Below are positions 11,723 through 25,030 of a DNA stretch of 64,000 nt, one piece after another; the stretch's first letter is position 1; the number at the start of each line of letters is the position of its first letter. Under the pieces are notes generated by a model, which saw nothing but the letters and a program-made list of their open reading frames with translations, ran no database searches and was not told where the DNA came from. A program made the position numbers and the translations under genes. The DNA comes from Dryocosmus kuriphilus (taxonomy: Eukaryota; Arthropoda; Insecta; Hymenoptera; Cynipidae), in contig CM076194.1 of assembly GCA_038277395.1 (NCBI GenBank), forward strand, positions 133,023,230 to 133,087,229, written 5' to 3'.

Positions 11723-11770
<48 letters not shown>
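11714..11770. repeat. (TTA)n microsatellite
   Basis: About 17 consecutive TTA/ATT units with one early interruption, followed by AGGG. Confidence 0.9.
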
Positions 11771-11771
<1 letters not shown>

Positions 11772-13257
11772 GGGTATTACTCTCATATTGCTGCCAGTTT
11801 ATTTCAACAATATGAACACTGTTGAAGAAAAAGTGTACAATTTAATAATTCTTGAGAGTGTAATGTAGCGAAGAAAAATTATTCCAGATATTTTCTACAC
11901 TGAATAAATGTAAACTTATCAATCAAAGTGTTACGTTGTAACAATTTTTCTTACATTTCTAGTTCTAATATTAAGCTTTTATGTGAAACATGTCGTAGGA
12001 AAAAACCCAAAATTGAAGGATTTCCGATCCTAAGCTCTTTAAAGGGGCAATGCCAAAATATAAACACATAAATCTACTGTTTTCTTTGTAACGCTCCTTT
12101 TCTCTTAAACTGCTTGTATTTCGTCCCCAGCCCCTTTTATGACATACCCCCACCATCGCACCGAGTAAAGTTCTCCTCACTTGGCGTTAGTCCATGCGGC
12201 TCCCGTGGCCAATAAATCTCCTTTTAAATCTCGCTACCTAATCTCTACACCTAAGCTTAGTAATTAGTACCATTATATTATTATTCATTCAATTGTACGT
12301 TTATCTGGCCCATGTGGTTGCCTATGACAAATTGCAGCAAAATTACAGTTTTAAAATGATAAAATTGAAAAGAAAACTGTCATGTTCGAAGTTACAAATA
12401 AATTACAAATATAGCTGAGAAGTTTCTTATTTAACCAATCAGGTTGCTTGAAATAATTGTTAAATAACCTAGCCCTATGCGTTCTCTTGTCATTCACATT
12501 CGCATTTTTTATAAAATATAGGCGAGATTCAAAAAATGGCAAAAGAGAAACGTTTTTCCCATCGAAAAGTTATAAAAAAGGCTCATAGTACATTTCTCCA
12601 TTTTGCGGTGTATTCCAAACAATAAAATTTCTAAAATTTGTTAAGAAAAAATTAATGTGTCTATCTAGAAGTTGAAAACATTTTTGTTACACAATTTTAG
12701 AAAATTTTATTGTTTTGATCAAATTACAATTAAAATTGGGAATTTTTGCAATAGTTTCTAAATTAATTTTCTTTTAAAAAATGAGATTTTTTACAAGTAA
12801 TTTATAAGCTTATGAATTTTTAAAGATTTTCTAAGTTTTCTTTAAAGAAATATAGAAACTGAAAAAAATTAAAAAATTAAGAAACTTTGGAAGCTTGTAC
12901 AATATTTTCTAAATAAATATTCTAATATTCATAACTAAACTTTGAATGTTGAATTAAAATCTGTAATTCAGAAAAAATTATAATTACATTATAAACATAT
13001 ATTACAATAAACATATATTACTAAATATTATATTATATATAAATTTATAATATATGTTTATATGTTTAGATATTTGTACCTACGTTTAGCAAAAGAAAAG
13101 GGGATTCATTTTAATTCGAATATGGACCAAAAATTGAGAAACAATATTCTTAGTTTAAAAGGACATAAACTGTAATATGTAATCGCAAACACAAAGGGCT
13201 TATCTCATCAGGGGATCTAACGCCGACGCATTGACAATCATACCGAAAGGGCGCACT

Positions 13258-13797
13258 CGAATTCGGCACACGGTCAACCACCCTCAGAATCTAAGACCTG
13301 AATTCGGCACAGAGCTGAGGCAGGTAGTTTTCGGCGAGCACGAATTGGGCACAAGGGATCTTCAGGTAGGAGAGAATGCTTCAAAGGAAGACTTGACACT
13401 CCTTAATATTGATATAGAAAACTTTGTAGCGATGTAAATTTTCAATGTCAAGTTAAAAATATTAATAAACAGCTGGAAAAGGGGTTGCGGGATGTGGGGT
13501 ACTTCTATCTTCAGACACTTGGTAATGGCCAAATTGGTTCTTTAAAATGCATAAGAACACTTGAAAATACATTAAAACACTTGGAAATGGGGAAATTACC
13601 TTGTTCTTTAAAATAAAGTACTGAATATACTCGTAAAATTATATTACAAATGATTAGTTTTGTCGCGAGCGGAACTGGAGTGCACCGACTTAAGCAGGGT
13701 TAGGCGTCATTGTTCTCTAGTCCTGTGCCGAATTCGGGCCAAAGTTTTAGAGGGGCCACCGACTAGCAGGTCAAACACGGACCGTGTGCCGAATTCG
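13258..13797. repeat. Inverted repeat with GAATTCGGCACA motifs
   Basis: CGAATTCGGCACACGGTC at 13258-13275 matches the reverse complement of 13780-13797 exactly. A second inner pair, GAATTCGGCACA at 13300-13311 and in reverse at 13724-13735, keeps similar spacing. A related GAATTGGGCACAAGG lies near 13346. This looks like a small TIR element with reiterated subterminal motifs, nested in the 11592-14458 region. No gene. Confidence 0.6.
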
Positions 13798-14458
13798 GGT
13801 GCACCGTACCGAAATACCGGTTATTAAGGAATTAACGATAAATACTGCCATACAGTGTAATGAGATTAATTACAAAGTTTATTACGTACCGTATTATTCA
13901 AAATTTAAATATAACATAATCACGTCCCGATTTTCTTAGTTATCTGTTTAGTTTTTATTTTTCATTTAGCCCTTTTTTTTGTATTTTTTAACAACCTCAT
14001 ATTTAACCTGTGCCTTTCTACATTACCGATCAAATTATTGACCTGTTACCCAACACTGTTGTCATCTGCACCAAATTTTTCGGCTGTCGTGCCCCGTATG
14101 TGATGTTGCAAGATTCAATTAATTTTAATCTATTTAGAACGTTTATAGAACCAATTTATGATATCAGAAGTTTAAAAAGATACTTCACCTATTAACAAAC
14201 AACTTTCTTATTCTTCAAGTTTTTCAAAATATGCTGTAAGTACTTAATTTCTGCCAAAGACTTTTCCATCTGTTTCCGCCAAAACTGTTTTTTTTATGAT
14301 TCTTTTATAAAGCGTATTTTAAATCAGAAATCACAATACAGCACTATTTTTCCAACCCAAGAAAATCATTTCTTGTAAAAAATTAATTCAAGAATCAACA
14401 AACACGGGCGTTATTTGTAATATCTACCGTGCCCTGCCCCGACACTATAGCCGACTCT

Positions 14459-17400
14459 CCCATAGTTTTCACACATAAAAAGAAAGTTACAACATTATCG
14501 TTTTCCCTAGAGAACGTTTCATGCAGGGAGGACATTAATAAAATTATCATCGGTATATAATTATATAATTTTCAGTCAGAAGAAACTGCTGGGAAACAAA
14601 GTCTGTTATTACAGTTTTTACGGTTTTTGCAAAGTTTATTGAGATGTGGTATCGAATGTCTTCTGGAGGGGATATTATTATAATTGCTGTAGTCTAACAG
14701 CTATTAGTTTCGTACCTCCTACTTCCAAAGCAGGGAATTACATGCAGGGAGTGAGTGGAGGGTTCTGATTTATTAATGATCAAATGATAGCGCTTCGGGT
14801 TATGTATTCTTTGTCATCGATTTCCTCTACGTGTACATCTCCACCTTTCTTTGCGAAAAGATCATTCGAATTCCTATCCTTAGAATCAGTTTCTACTATT
14901 TTATCAATCAAGTCCACCTCAATCTGATTACATAAACATAAACCTAAAAAAATAGTTTTGTGTAGAGTCTTCTATCATTTAAGTTTCCTCGCACTGAGTA
15001 CGTGACTTATCGAAACTTTTAGGTTTACTTATCACCTCAGCGACTTTCATATCTTCTCATGAGGATTTATTTGAATTCGCAAGATAAGAATCATAATATC
15101 AATGTTCATTTTTATCCCAAAAAGCACTCGGTAGTAAAATAATATTTACATTAACACGTTTAGGTAATTAAAACATAAACAAAAAGTCCCAAAGTTTATA
15201 AAAATATTTAGCGTTTATCGAGATTTATTTACTCTATTCAAAAAAAAAAAAAAAAAAAAAAAAAGAATTACGTTGATTTCCTTATACTCTAGTATGATTC
15301 ATTATATTTATTATTTGATATACATTATTGTTGAGGAACATTCTGGTCTGGAGCTTGCAAAATGTCACTGTGGATACTGGTAGGGCGTACTTTACTAACG
15401 CGATACTCAAGCCCCAATAAAAATGACCTCGTTTCTGTCAAACGGAGGTTAAGTAACTACTATACCTACCGCTTTATACTTCCTTTCACTGAGAGCACGT
15501 ACATAAAATACTTACTCACGTACTTATAAAACTTGCTTATATGTATAGACTTGCATAGAAATCGCGAGGCATACTAAAAGGACGCTGCAGACATGGTTGG
15601 CTGTAATCGAGTGATCCCAAGCACGTAGCACACACTATTGAGAGACGCTCCTGATACAACCATCGCCAAAAATGAGGAATTTTTCATGTAAACTTCCAAA
15701 AATGCGATTATTTCTTTGAAGGAAAATGGATTCTCGAAAATGAATCTTTAGTTTTGGGGCTTTCCTTTTTGCAATGTTTCGTGACTTTGCAAAATAAAAG
15801 AGGAGGCGAAAAAACGGGTGATAGGATTAAGATTTCTCACAATTTCTCATTATTCTCGGATCCCTAAAGAAGGATAGAGGTGTGTGAATCGTCAGGAATT
15901 CGGAAATCGCCGTTTGCGGAATGTGGCTTGGGCTTCTGCAAAGTTGTCGCGAATAAACAAGCAATGGCAAACATGCGTGACATGCGACTCGTGGCTTGCT
16001 CACCGCACACACACTCCTATGGCATAGGACATGAAACGGTGGAAATTTTCTCGGAATGACGATCATTTCGAATTTCTCGAAAGGAAAAATCACTTGGATC
16101 GGCAGAGAAATAAGGCGTGTACGACTGATGCGTAGAATCGCGAACTCTGGCTGAAATTGCGTACACCCGATAAATCGGCTCGGTACAATTTTTTTTGAAT
16201 TAAATACGAGATCGTTATTAATTATCCATACTTTCTAAATTAAAACCACGTAAGAACGTAAAACCATTCTCAATTTTTAATAAAAATGCGATTCAACAAT
16301 TGTAATGATTGTGTTTCCCAGAAGAATTTTCTTTGGTCCTAATTTCATTTCGAGTCAAAGAAAGAATTTCCTGATGTGACTTTTGCACCTTTGTGTGGAT
16401 TTTATATGCGAATGCTGTGATTAGCTTTTTTTTTTACAAATTTTTTGCTTCCCCATAGAGGAAGCTTTATAGTCGTAAAACTTGAAAATATTTTTTAAGT
16501 GATTTAATCAAACTATCCTCAGTTTATAAATGGCATGCGCGTATGTGTTTGTGTGTGCGTATAGCCATTTTTTCTTAAGGACGATGCCTAGTTATAATTG
16601 TTGCGCGTCAGCGAACTATATATTATCGACACGAAGTCGAAATTTGGCAATGTCACATCTAGTTTATATCGGTCTGATGGTTGTATTTACTTTTGTCCGA
16701 CACCCGTATACTTTCGCGAATTTTTAAAGCATCTAGAATGCCTCCACAAAAATATCATTGGAAAGGAAGGTATGTTTCAAAAAACAATTACGGTCTCTCA
16801 TCGCGAAATGCGGCGTTGCCAATTCTCCGGTCAATGTGTCATTACTCGTCGTTTTTAATTGATATTTCAGTAAAAAGCATTATAACATAGGTTGAAACTT
16901 TGCAGAATTATTCCAAAAAGGATTATCTATTGATTGTTTCATACTTTTTAATAAGACTATAGGGAAATTTCATTTTTTTTTCAATGATTTTGAAGCTGTC
17001 CATAAGAACCCATGTTAAATATGGAATTTTCATGGGCTTATATCGCGATTTAGTATTATAACACATATTGAAAAAATTAGTAGGTATTTAGAAAACTGTC
17101 AAATTTCATATATCCAATTTTCATCATATTTCTATAGGACTTTTGTTAACTAGGCAACGTCCTTAACATGATAACTTAAAGATGGTTGTAGGTAAATTGA
17201 TCAGATTTGGAGGTCTTGTTTTCAATACAAATATCTGAGAATTGACACAAGGATTTTTCAAGATATTTATTTTTACATTTTTTATGTACTTTGTCATTTT
17301 TTTAAAAACACGAGGAGCAAATTGCCTATACGTTTGTGTATCACACACTATTTTTCGTAGCACCCAACCGAGAAAGTTGCACGTCAGTGATGCCACCGGC

Positions 17401-19369
17401 AACACGATTTGACGCATCGCAACAGGTGTGTGAAATTTCTTTTTCAAAGTACGCATGCGCGATAATGACCGCCGTGCTTGAAGGAACACTTCACGCACTG
17501 CGACATCACTGTGTTTAAAGAGTCATTACACACATTATTTAGAGGAAAATAAAGTGCAACTTTAGAGACGGGTATTGTAAAAATATTTATTGAGTAGTAA
17601 GAACTAAGAAAGTTATAGTCATTTTTAGTATTTGAAACATTGATTTGCTTGTGCTATTCAATCATGAGGAAGTAAAGTGCTCCAAATGAGCACAAATTCG
17701 CAAACATCCGAGATCGAATTCACAGCTAGTATAGAGTAATGCTTAAGAAGACCAAACGACATTGCGCGCGCGAATGGAAAGAGATTCCATCTTTTTCGGG
17801 CATATTAAAGAGGGAGACCGTGCGCTAAGTGGTAAAGGTGTTCGCATCGATTTGAATGAAGTATCTGCGAGAGTTGTGAGGAGCTGGAAGACGTTTTTGA
17901 TTGGTGCACTGAGAGAAAAAAAGCGTAAACGCTGTCTTCTAAGTAGTATAGCAGCACCCCCACAAAGCTTGGAGCAGCAGTGGAACCATATTGGTGTAAT
18001 TGCCATCCCGTCTGGGGCAGCCTTACGCTCGGTATAGCCGCAGCACGCACAAGTATGCGCTGCTACTCCACACATTTTTGGCGCTGCGGCTGACTCGAGG
18101 GGCAACAGCTGTCCCTAAACGAGAGACGATCGCTGCCAGCGAATTGGAGTAGAGGCTAAACTCTATAGTACAGCCGTTGCCCATTTTTGCTCTAAGTGTG
18201 GGTTCTTATAATTCAAATTTACTGCCAAAGACCCACCTGTAAAAAATTTTTCAACTCTCACATATATTCCACTCAAATTGAGGCGAACACCTTTATCGTT
18301 GAGCGTACGGTCTCCCCCTTTATTATGTCCAAAAAATATGGAATCACTTATGTAATACGCAGTTTGGTCTCCTTGCTATTATTACTCCATGACAGCTAGT
18401 TTTTAAAGTGCAACAAGTTTCTGCTTCGTGACCAATCAGTGGCGCATTTTGGATCTTTGAGTGGGGAAGCAAGTGTACTTTCTTTGCACCACCATCCGAC
18501 CTCCCGAATGAGATAATCACATTTTTATAAGCAAAAAAAGTAGATAAAAAAAGGACAACAGTGTTAGTTTCAGAACTTTGCTTTATTATTTTAAGAAAAG
18601 ATAACGATCTTTTAGGCAATACATTTTTTTAACTTATCGGACCTCCACCCACTCTTCGAATGGACGCCAATGGTGACCAAAGCAAAAGCGCGTAAGAGTA
18701 TTTGCAACTTCACCAACGAATTAAGGGTGAAATTTTTTTTAGTAAGGTGAAGGAAATGTTTTACCATTTAATCAATCTCAAAAAACAATTTACTTCTTTA
18801 TACAAAACGTATAAAGAGAAGGAAAATGGTAAAGATCAGTGGAATAATTTGAACTCAGCGTTCGACTTTCGAGGTGAGGAGAAAGTCTTTGCATCGTAGA
18901 ATTTCTTTGGAATTGTGCACTGTTTGAGTGCAATTGATTTTACATAGGTGGAATAGATAAAGTAAAGGAAATTCGTGTACGGGAACAACGGTATGGCGAA
19001 CTCCATTGAGTGTAAAGGCAGCTATAACGGTTTCCGGGCGAGGATGTGGCACAGCCTACATACCTTCAGTACACGAAGTAGGAGAAAGAAAGATGGAGTA
19101 AGAAGGGGGCTTGTGAGAGATAGAGAGAGAGACAGATAGAAGAGAGAGACCTACGTTATTCAACTCTCCCTTCATTTCTTTTTTTAAAACATTTTTTCAA
19201 CTCATCTTTCTCAGTTTGATGCTCCATATAATGTTAAATAGATCAAACTTATTCTATAAATTAGTTGTTAGTCTCTATACAAGAATTTTAATTGACTCAA
19301 TTCTGGAAATTGCAAGTCTGGAAATGAAAAGAAAAGATAAAAGCCTATTGCTCTTTACTTCTAAAGTAA
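14459..19369. other. Low-repeat region without a supported gene
   Basis: Nearly 5 kb with no recognisable protein domain. Features seen are an A25 run at 15240-15264 and GC-richer islands around 15840-16080, 17330-17510 and 17760-18140, whose frames overlap on both strands. A GA-rich microsatellite-like patch lies at 19108-19152. The GC islands could be untranslated exons or regulatory DNA of a host gene, but I cannot show this. Confidence 0.35.
15240..15264. repeat. Poly(A) run (25 bases)
   Basis: Uninterrupted A run followed by GAATTACG. Possibly the tail of a retroposed sequence, but no retroelement body is recognisable upstream. Confidence 0.85.
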
Positions 19370-20606
19370 AAAATCTGCCCGCTGCGCGGGCACATTCTCA
19401 TCGCGCGCCGCGCTTCGCGCTCGATACGTTATTTACGGCACTTACGCTTTGCGCTCGATAGATTATTCACCTCGCGCTACGCGCTCGGTGTTTATAGATC
19501 GTATAAACCTTTAAATTAAAAATTACAAAAGAAATTATTTTACTTAAGGTTCTATCGCCCTTAAGGAATACATTCTCATCATGACACTCGCGCTTCGCGC
19601 TCGATAATTACGTTTCTTTAAAACACATTGTAGATTGGTAAAGCTCTTTTTGATTTTACAAATTTTCACAATACAGGATTTCGATATTTAAAAGTAAAAC
19701 GATGAGTCTTATAAATAAATTTTGTAGCTATTTCCAAGGTGAACAATTCTGCTTGTTAATATTTTCTCATATCTTGCACAGTTTTGCTGAAAAGTGGTTT
19801 TCTTTATATTTCATAACATATTTCACGAATAACTCAAAAACTACGCATCTGATCAAAAAAATGATAGAGAGCAAATTTTTAGTCATTTTTGAGACGAACA
19901 ATTTTGTTTATTATTATTTTTCCGTATATTCCATAGTTTGGCGGGAAATTTGAAATCTTTAATTTTTAATAACGTTTTATCGATTAAAACAAAAACCGTG
20001 CATTTTATGAAAAAATGGTTAAAACAAAATTTGTAGATCTTTTTAAATTGAACAACTTTGTTCTTTACCATTTTTTTGTATCTTGAAGATTTTGGCGGGA
20101 AACCACAGTTTTTTAATTTTAAGAGCGTTTTCTTGATTAAAACTAAAACCGTTCATTTTATCGAAAAACGGTTAAGACAAAATTTGTAGATTTTTTTGAG
20201 ATGAACAATTTTACTTTCTTACGTTTTTTTTTTGTATCTCTCATAGTTTAGTCGGAAAATGAATTTCTTGATTTTGTGTAAACCGTTTTTGATGGATAAA
20301 ACCATAACCGTTGGTCAAAAACCGCTGGTTAACGAACTCGTCCTTTCTTTTTGGACCTTAAAGTAGTGTGCCAAAGCGCAATCCAATCCGATTAGTCCTT
20401 CGAAAGTTATCGTGGGAACAGACGACAACGACAACAACGATAACGACGACAACGACGACAACAACGACGACAACGCCAACAGACAGACAGACACGGGTCG
20501 TAAAAACCATTTTTTCAGATTCAGGAGGTCTTAAAACGTGGAGATTTCATGAAATCCGCGAAAGTCAAATTTTGCATAAATCTAATACCTTCTCTGATGA
20601 GAATGT
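19370..20606 (+). mobile_element. Family A repeat, copy 4 (plus, full length)
   Basis: Starts at AATCTGCCCGCTGCGCGGGC, a perfect 6-bp stem with loop TGC instead of TTC. It then shows the GC palindromes, the CTTAAG stem near 19543, ACATTCTCATC, four monomers and a GAC/AAC tract at 20420-20485. It ends at GATGAGAATGTAAAAA. Very similar to the next copy at 21303-22558, so amplification is fairly recent. Confidence 0.88.
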
Positions 20607-20999
20607 AAAAAGAAAATTTACAATTCAAATTTCACGCCACAATCACCTGAAAATCGGAGGTTGTTGCTGCGTTATCTTTAAATATAGGTTAGATTGGTTA
20701 CATTCGATATCAACCAGTTTTTCCACACATTTCCTTACAAGTTCCTGCTGGGGAAAACCTAAACTGAAATTCTATGAGGAAAACTAGGTATGGACTCGGC
20801 AGTCGGAGTCGAGTTATAACTACCTAGGGATTCAAAGGGGAAAACTAGATGTGAACTATTTAGCCAGTGTCGAGTTACAACTAGTCCAGTTTTACAGACT
20901 GAGTTCTAAGCGGGACTTGGTTAGTTTTTCCCTTCTCGTTCTTCCCTACCTAAACCTGGTTAGTGCCTCACCATAAATATTAAATAGGGAAAAACCAGA
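20607..20999. other. Spacer with half MITE and GGAAAACTA-type repeats
   Basis: 20614-20650 is half of the ~85-bp palindromic family (CAAATTTCACGCCACAATCA). From 20750 to 20985, GGGGAAAAC-CTA and GAGTCGAGTTATAACTACC-like words occur twice directly and once in reverse. This suggests a small decayed inverted-repeat element. No gene. Confidence 0.4.
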
Positions 21000-21302
21000 C
21001 CAATTTCTACTAGGGACGTTTCTCGCGCTTCGCACTCGAATAAAGTTTATCAAAAATGTGACATTTCTTTTGCAGCTTGAGTGAAAATAAAATTTTTTTA
21101 TTTTTAGTAACATTTTTCACAATTAAAACAAAAAGTATGAGTCCTATGAAAAAATGGTCTGAAGCAAATATGTAAACCTTTTTGAGGTGAATAATTTTTC
21201 TTCTGAACAAATATCACACTTCGCATAGTTTCAACGGAAAATTGAATTCATGATTTTTAATTACATTTTTCACGATTAAAACAAAAACTATATGTATTAT
21301 AA
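21000..21302 (+). mobile_element. Diverged family A monomers
   Basis: Begins with CTCGCGCTTCGCACTCG and carries two monomers resembling those in full copies (AATTAAAACAAAAA, ATGAAAAAATGGT, GAGGTGAATAATTTTT). They are much more diverged. This is an older layer into which the next copy inserted. Confidence 0.65.
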
Positions 21303-22558
21303 AAAAATCTGCCCGCTGCGCGGGCACATTCTCATCGCGCGCTACGCGCGCCGCGCTTCGCGCGAAGTATGAGCGCGCCTAGGGCGCGCGTCTGTTGGCA
21401 CTCGCGCTTCGCGCTCGATAGATTATTCACCTTGCGCTACGCGCTCGGTGTTTATAGATCGTATAAACCTTTAAATTAGAAATTACAAAAGAAATTATTT
21501 TACTTAAGGCTCTATCGCCCTTAAGGAATACATTCTCATCATGACACTCGCGCTTCGCGCTCGATAATTACGTTTCTTTAAAACACATTATAGATTGGTA
21601 AAGCTCTTTTTGATTTTCCAAATTTTTACAATACAGGATTTCGATTCTTAAAAGTAAAACGGTGAGTCTTAACGAATAAATTTTGTAGCTCTTTCCAAGG
21701 TGAACAATTCTGCTTGTTAATATTTTCTCATATCTTGCACAGTTTTGCTGAAAAGTGGTTTTCTTTATATTTCATAACATATTTTACGAATAACTCAAAA
21801 AATACGCATCTGATCAAAAAAATGATAGAGAGCAAATTTGTAGACAATTTGGAGACGAAACAACTTTGTTTATTTATTATTTTTCTCTATCTTCCATAGT
21901 TTGGCGGAAAATTTGAAATATTTAATTTTTAATAACGTTTTATCGATTAAAACAAAAACCGTGCATTTTATGAAAAAATGGTTTAAACAAAATTTGTAGA
22001 TCTTTTTAAATTGAACAACTTTGTTCTTTACCATTTTTTGGTATCTTGAATATTTTGGCGGGAAACCACAGTTTTTAAATTTTAATAGCGTTTTCTTGAT
22101 TAAAACAAAAACCGTTCATTTTATCAAAAAACGGTTAAGACAAAAGTTGTAGATTTTTTTGAGGTGAACAATTTTACTTTCTTACGTTTTTTTTTGTATC
22201 TCTGATAGTTTAGCCGGAAAATGGATTTTTTGATTTTGTGAAAACCGTTTTTGATGGATAAAACCATAACCGTTGGTCAAAAACCGCTGGTTAACGAACT
22301 CGTCCTTTCTTTTTGGACCTTAAAGAAGTGTGCCAAAGCGCAATCCAATCCGATTAGTCCTTCGAAAGTTATCGTGGGAACACGACGACAACGACGACGA
22401 CAACGACGACAACGACGACAACGCCAACAGACAGACAGACACGGTCGTAAAAACCATTTTTTTTTTCGGATTCAGGAGGTCTTAAAACGTGGAGATTTCA
22501 TGAAATCCGCGAAAGTCAAATTTTGCATAAATCTAATACCTTCTCTGATGAGAATGTA
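21303..22558 (+). mobile_element. Family A repeat, copy 5 (plus, full length)
   Basis: The hairpin GCCCGCTGCGCGGGC at 21310 is followed by an expanded head with CGCGCGCTACGCGCG and GCGCGCCTAGGGCGCGC. The CTTAAG stem, four monomers, a GAC/AAC tract at 22380-22430 and the tail GATGAGAATGTAAAAA follow. The copy sits about 0.7 kb from copy 4 in the same orientation. Confidence 0.88.
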
Positions 22559-22825
22559 AAAAGTATAAAGAAAATTGGTAGATCTTTTTGAAATAAATAG
22601 CTCCACTTCTTAACATTTTTTTCGTATCTTGCATAGATCGGTGGGAAAAATGAGTTCTTTATTTTTATTAATAACATTGTTGACCATTAAAACAAAAAAT
22701 ATGTGTTGTATCAAAAAATGGTATAGAGAAAATTTGCAGATATTTTTGACATAAACCACTTCGCTTCTTAACATTTTTTCCGTATGTCGCATAGTTTTCC
22801 TGAAAAGTGGATTTTTAACTTTTTA
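22559..22825 (+). mobile_element. Diverged family A monomers
   Basis: Two older monomers (GTAGATCTTTTTGAAATAAA, CGTATCTTGCATAGATCGG, ACCATTAAAACAAAAA) between copy 5 and the opposite-strand copy that follows. Confidence 0.65.
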
Positions 22826-23906
22826 CATTCTCATCAGAGAAGGTATTAGATTTATGTAAAATTTGACTTCCGCGGATTGACGTTTTGAGACCCCCCTGAG
22901 TCAGAAAAAACGGTTTTTACGACGGTGTCTGTCTGTTGTCGTCGCCGTTGTCGTCGTTGTCGTTGTCGTTGGCGTCGTTGTCGTCGTCTGTGGTCGCGAT
23001 AACTTTCGAAGGACTAATCGGATTGGAGTGCGCTTTGGTACACTTCTTTAAGGGGTAAAAAGAAAGGATGAGTTCGTTAACCAGCAGTTTTTGACCAACA
23101 GTTATGGTTTTATCCATCAAAAACGGTTTTCACAAAATCAAAAAATCCATTTTCCGGCTAAACTATGAGATACAAAAAAAAATGTAAGAAAGTAAAATTG
23201 TTCATCTCAAAAAAAAACTACAAATTTTGTCTTAACCGTTTTTTTGATAAAATGAACGGTTTTTGTTTTATTCAAGAAAACGCTATTAAAATTTTAAAAC
23301 TCTGGTTTCCCGCCAAAATATTCAAGATATAAAGAAATGGTACAGAACAAAGTTGTTCAATTCAAAAATATCTAAAAATTTTGTTTTAACCATTTTTTGA
23401 TAAAATACACGGTTTTTGTTTTAATCGATAAAACGTTATTAAAAATCAAAAATTCCTATTTTCCCGCCAAACTATGCAAGGTGCGGAAAAATTATAATAA
23501 ACAAAGTTATTCGCCTCAAAAATATCTACAAATTTGCTTTCTATCATTTTTTTGAGCAAACGCGTAGTTTTTCAGTTATTCGTGAAATATGTCATGAAAT
23601 ATAAAGAAAACCACTTTTCAGCAAAACTATGCAAGATATGAGAAAATATTAACAAGCAGAATTGTTCACCTTGGAAAGAGCTACAAAATTTATTTATAAG
23701 ACTCATCGTTTTACTTTTAAGAATCGAAATCCTGTATTGTGAAAATTTGTAAAATCACAAAAAAACTTTACCAATCTACAATGTCTTTTAAAAAAATGTA
23801 ATTATCGAGCGCGAAGCGCGAGTGCAAACAGACGCGCGCCCTAGGCGTGCTCATACTTCGCGCGAAGCGCGCGAGGAGAATGTGCCCGCGAAGCGGGAGA
23901 TTTTTA
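22826..23906 (-). mobile_element. Family A repeat, copy 6 (minus)
   Basis: Reverse tail TTTTTACATTCTCATCAGAG at the left, GTC/GTT-rich tract 22930-22995, monomers, then head CGAGCGCGAAGCGCGAG and GTGCCCGCGAAGCGGGAG at the right. The last base of the hairpin differs (GCGGGA), so the stem is one pair short. Confidence 0.85.
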
Positions 23907-24510
23907 ATAATGTTTTTCTTGATTACAACAACCATTATACGTTTCATCAAAAAACTATGCGTTGGATCAAAAAATGGTTTTAAGCAAATTTGTAGGTTTT
24001 TCCAAGGTGCATAATTTTACTTCTTAATAATTTTTCCCCACACAATTTTGATGGAAATTGTATTTCTTTGTATTTAATAACATATTTCACGAATAGCTCA
24101 AAAACTATGCGTCTTTACAAAAAATATAGCGAGAAATTTTGTAGATCTTTTTAAATTGAGCAAATTGTCTTATAATTTTTTTTTCGTTTCTTGCATATTT
24201 TGGCGGGAAATTTGAATTTTTGATTTTTGGAAAGAATTTATTATGCATAAAACTAGAACCGTTGGTCAAAAACCGCTGGCTAACGAACTCATCCTTTCTT
24301 TTTACGCCTTAAAGTAGTGTGTAAAGCGCAACTTAATCCGATTATTCCTTCGAAAGTTATCGTGCTAACAGACAACGACGACAGCAGGCACCAGCGTAAA
24401 ATATTTTTTTTTTCGGATTCAGGGGTTCACGAAACGTCGAGATTTCATGAAATGCGCGAAAGTCAGTTTTCACATAAAACTAATATATCCTCATTGAGAT
24501 GAGAATGTAA
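23907..24510 (+). mobile_element. Partial family A copy (plus, tail half)
   Basis: Monomer-like DNA leads into CATAAAACTAGAACCGTTGG, CGAACTCATCCTTTC, a short GAC tract and the terminal GATGAGAATGTAAAAAA. The head is absent, probably displaced by the minus copy on its left. Confidence 0.7.
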
Positions 24511-24687
24511 AAAACAGTGCTGGCTTTCTAGATCGAACACGCATGTAAACTGTGTCTGCTTATATTTATCTAAATTAGGGTTTATTTAGTGTGTAAGAAA
24601 GTTTTTAAATGTGAAGGATAGTGCCGTGATATAAAGTTTGATAGTTCTGCATGTACTGGACTTGAAATTTACATTTATAATTCAAGG

Positions 24688-24816
24688 CGACTTCGTCGCT
24701 AGACACGTCTGTCCAGAAAGTGCAACGTGATTGGGACAGCTGGGAAGGGATTAGGGGGTGGATAAAATTTCCACCAATCATGTTGCAATGTTCGTCAGAT
24801 GTGTCTGGCGAAGTAG
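24688..24816. repeat. Small hairpin repeat
   Basis: Arms at about 24688-24735 and 24762-24816 are imperfect reverse complements. GACTTCGTCGCTAGACACGT faces a right arm whose reverse complement begins GACTACTTCGCCAGACACAT. Both arms continue to GCAAC-TGATTGG. MITE-like; no gene. Confidence 0.55.
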
Positions 24817-25030
24817 TCACTCCGTTTAAAATTTTTATGGAGCAACGTAACCTCTAAATCAAGCACGTATTGAGCGTGAGCTTAAAACTCATCACATTAT
24901 ACTTTTAGTGGATAGATTCTAGGGAACTTATTATGCGTGAATTATAGTTAATAATATAACATTGCAATTACAATTACCGATCTTTTGCAATTACGTCAAG
25001 TATCGTACACTGAGAAAATCTGGTTAGGAA

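Larger units (their letters stand above)
11592..14458. mobile_element. TIR-bounded element (AGAGTCGGCTATAGTG ends)
   Basis: A perfect 16-bp inverted repeat AGAGTCGGCTATAGTG lies at 11592-11607 and in reverse at 14443-14458, with a few further matching bases inward. The interior is very AT-rich, contains a TTA microsatellite and the 13258-13797 inverted repeat, and has no transposase. TA dinucleotides lie close to both ends but are not aligned well enough to call a duplication. Two separate relics of one family facing each other is the alternative. Confidence 0.5.

Noticed and set aside
17743..18105. Frames on both strands of the GC island at 17.8-18.1 kb as a gene
   Set aside because: Three overlapping frames on both strands reflect low stop density in GC-richer DNA. 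No domain or splice structure was recognised.
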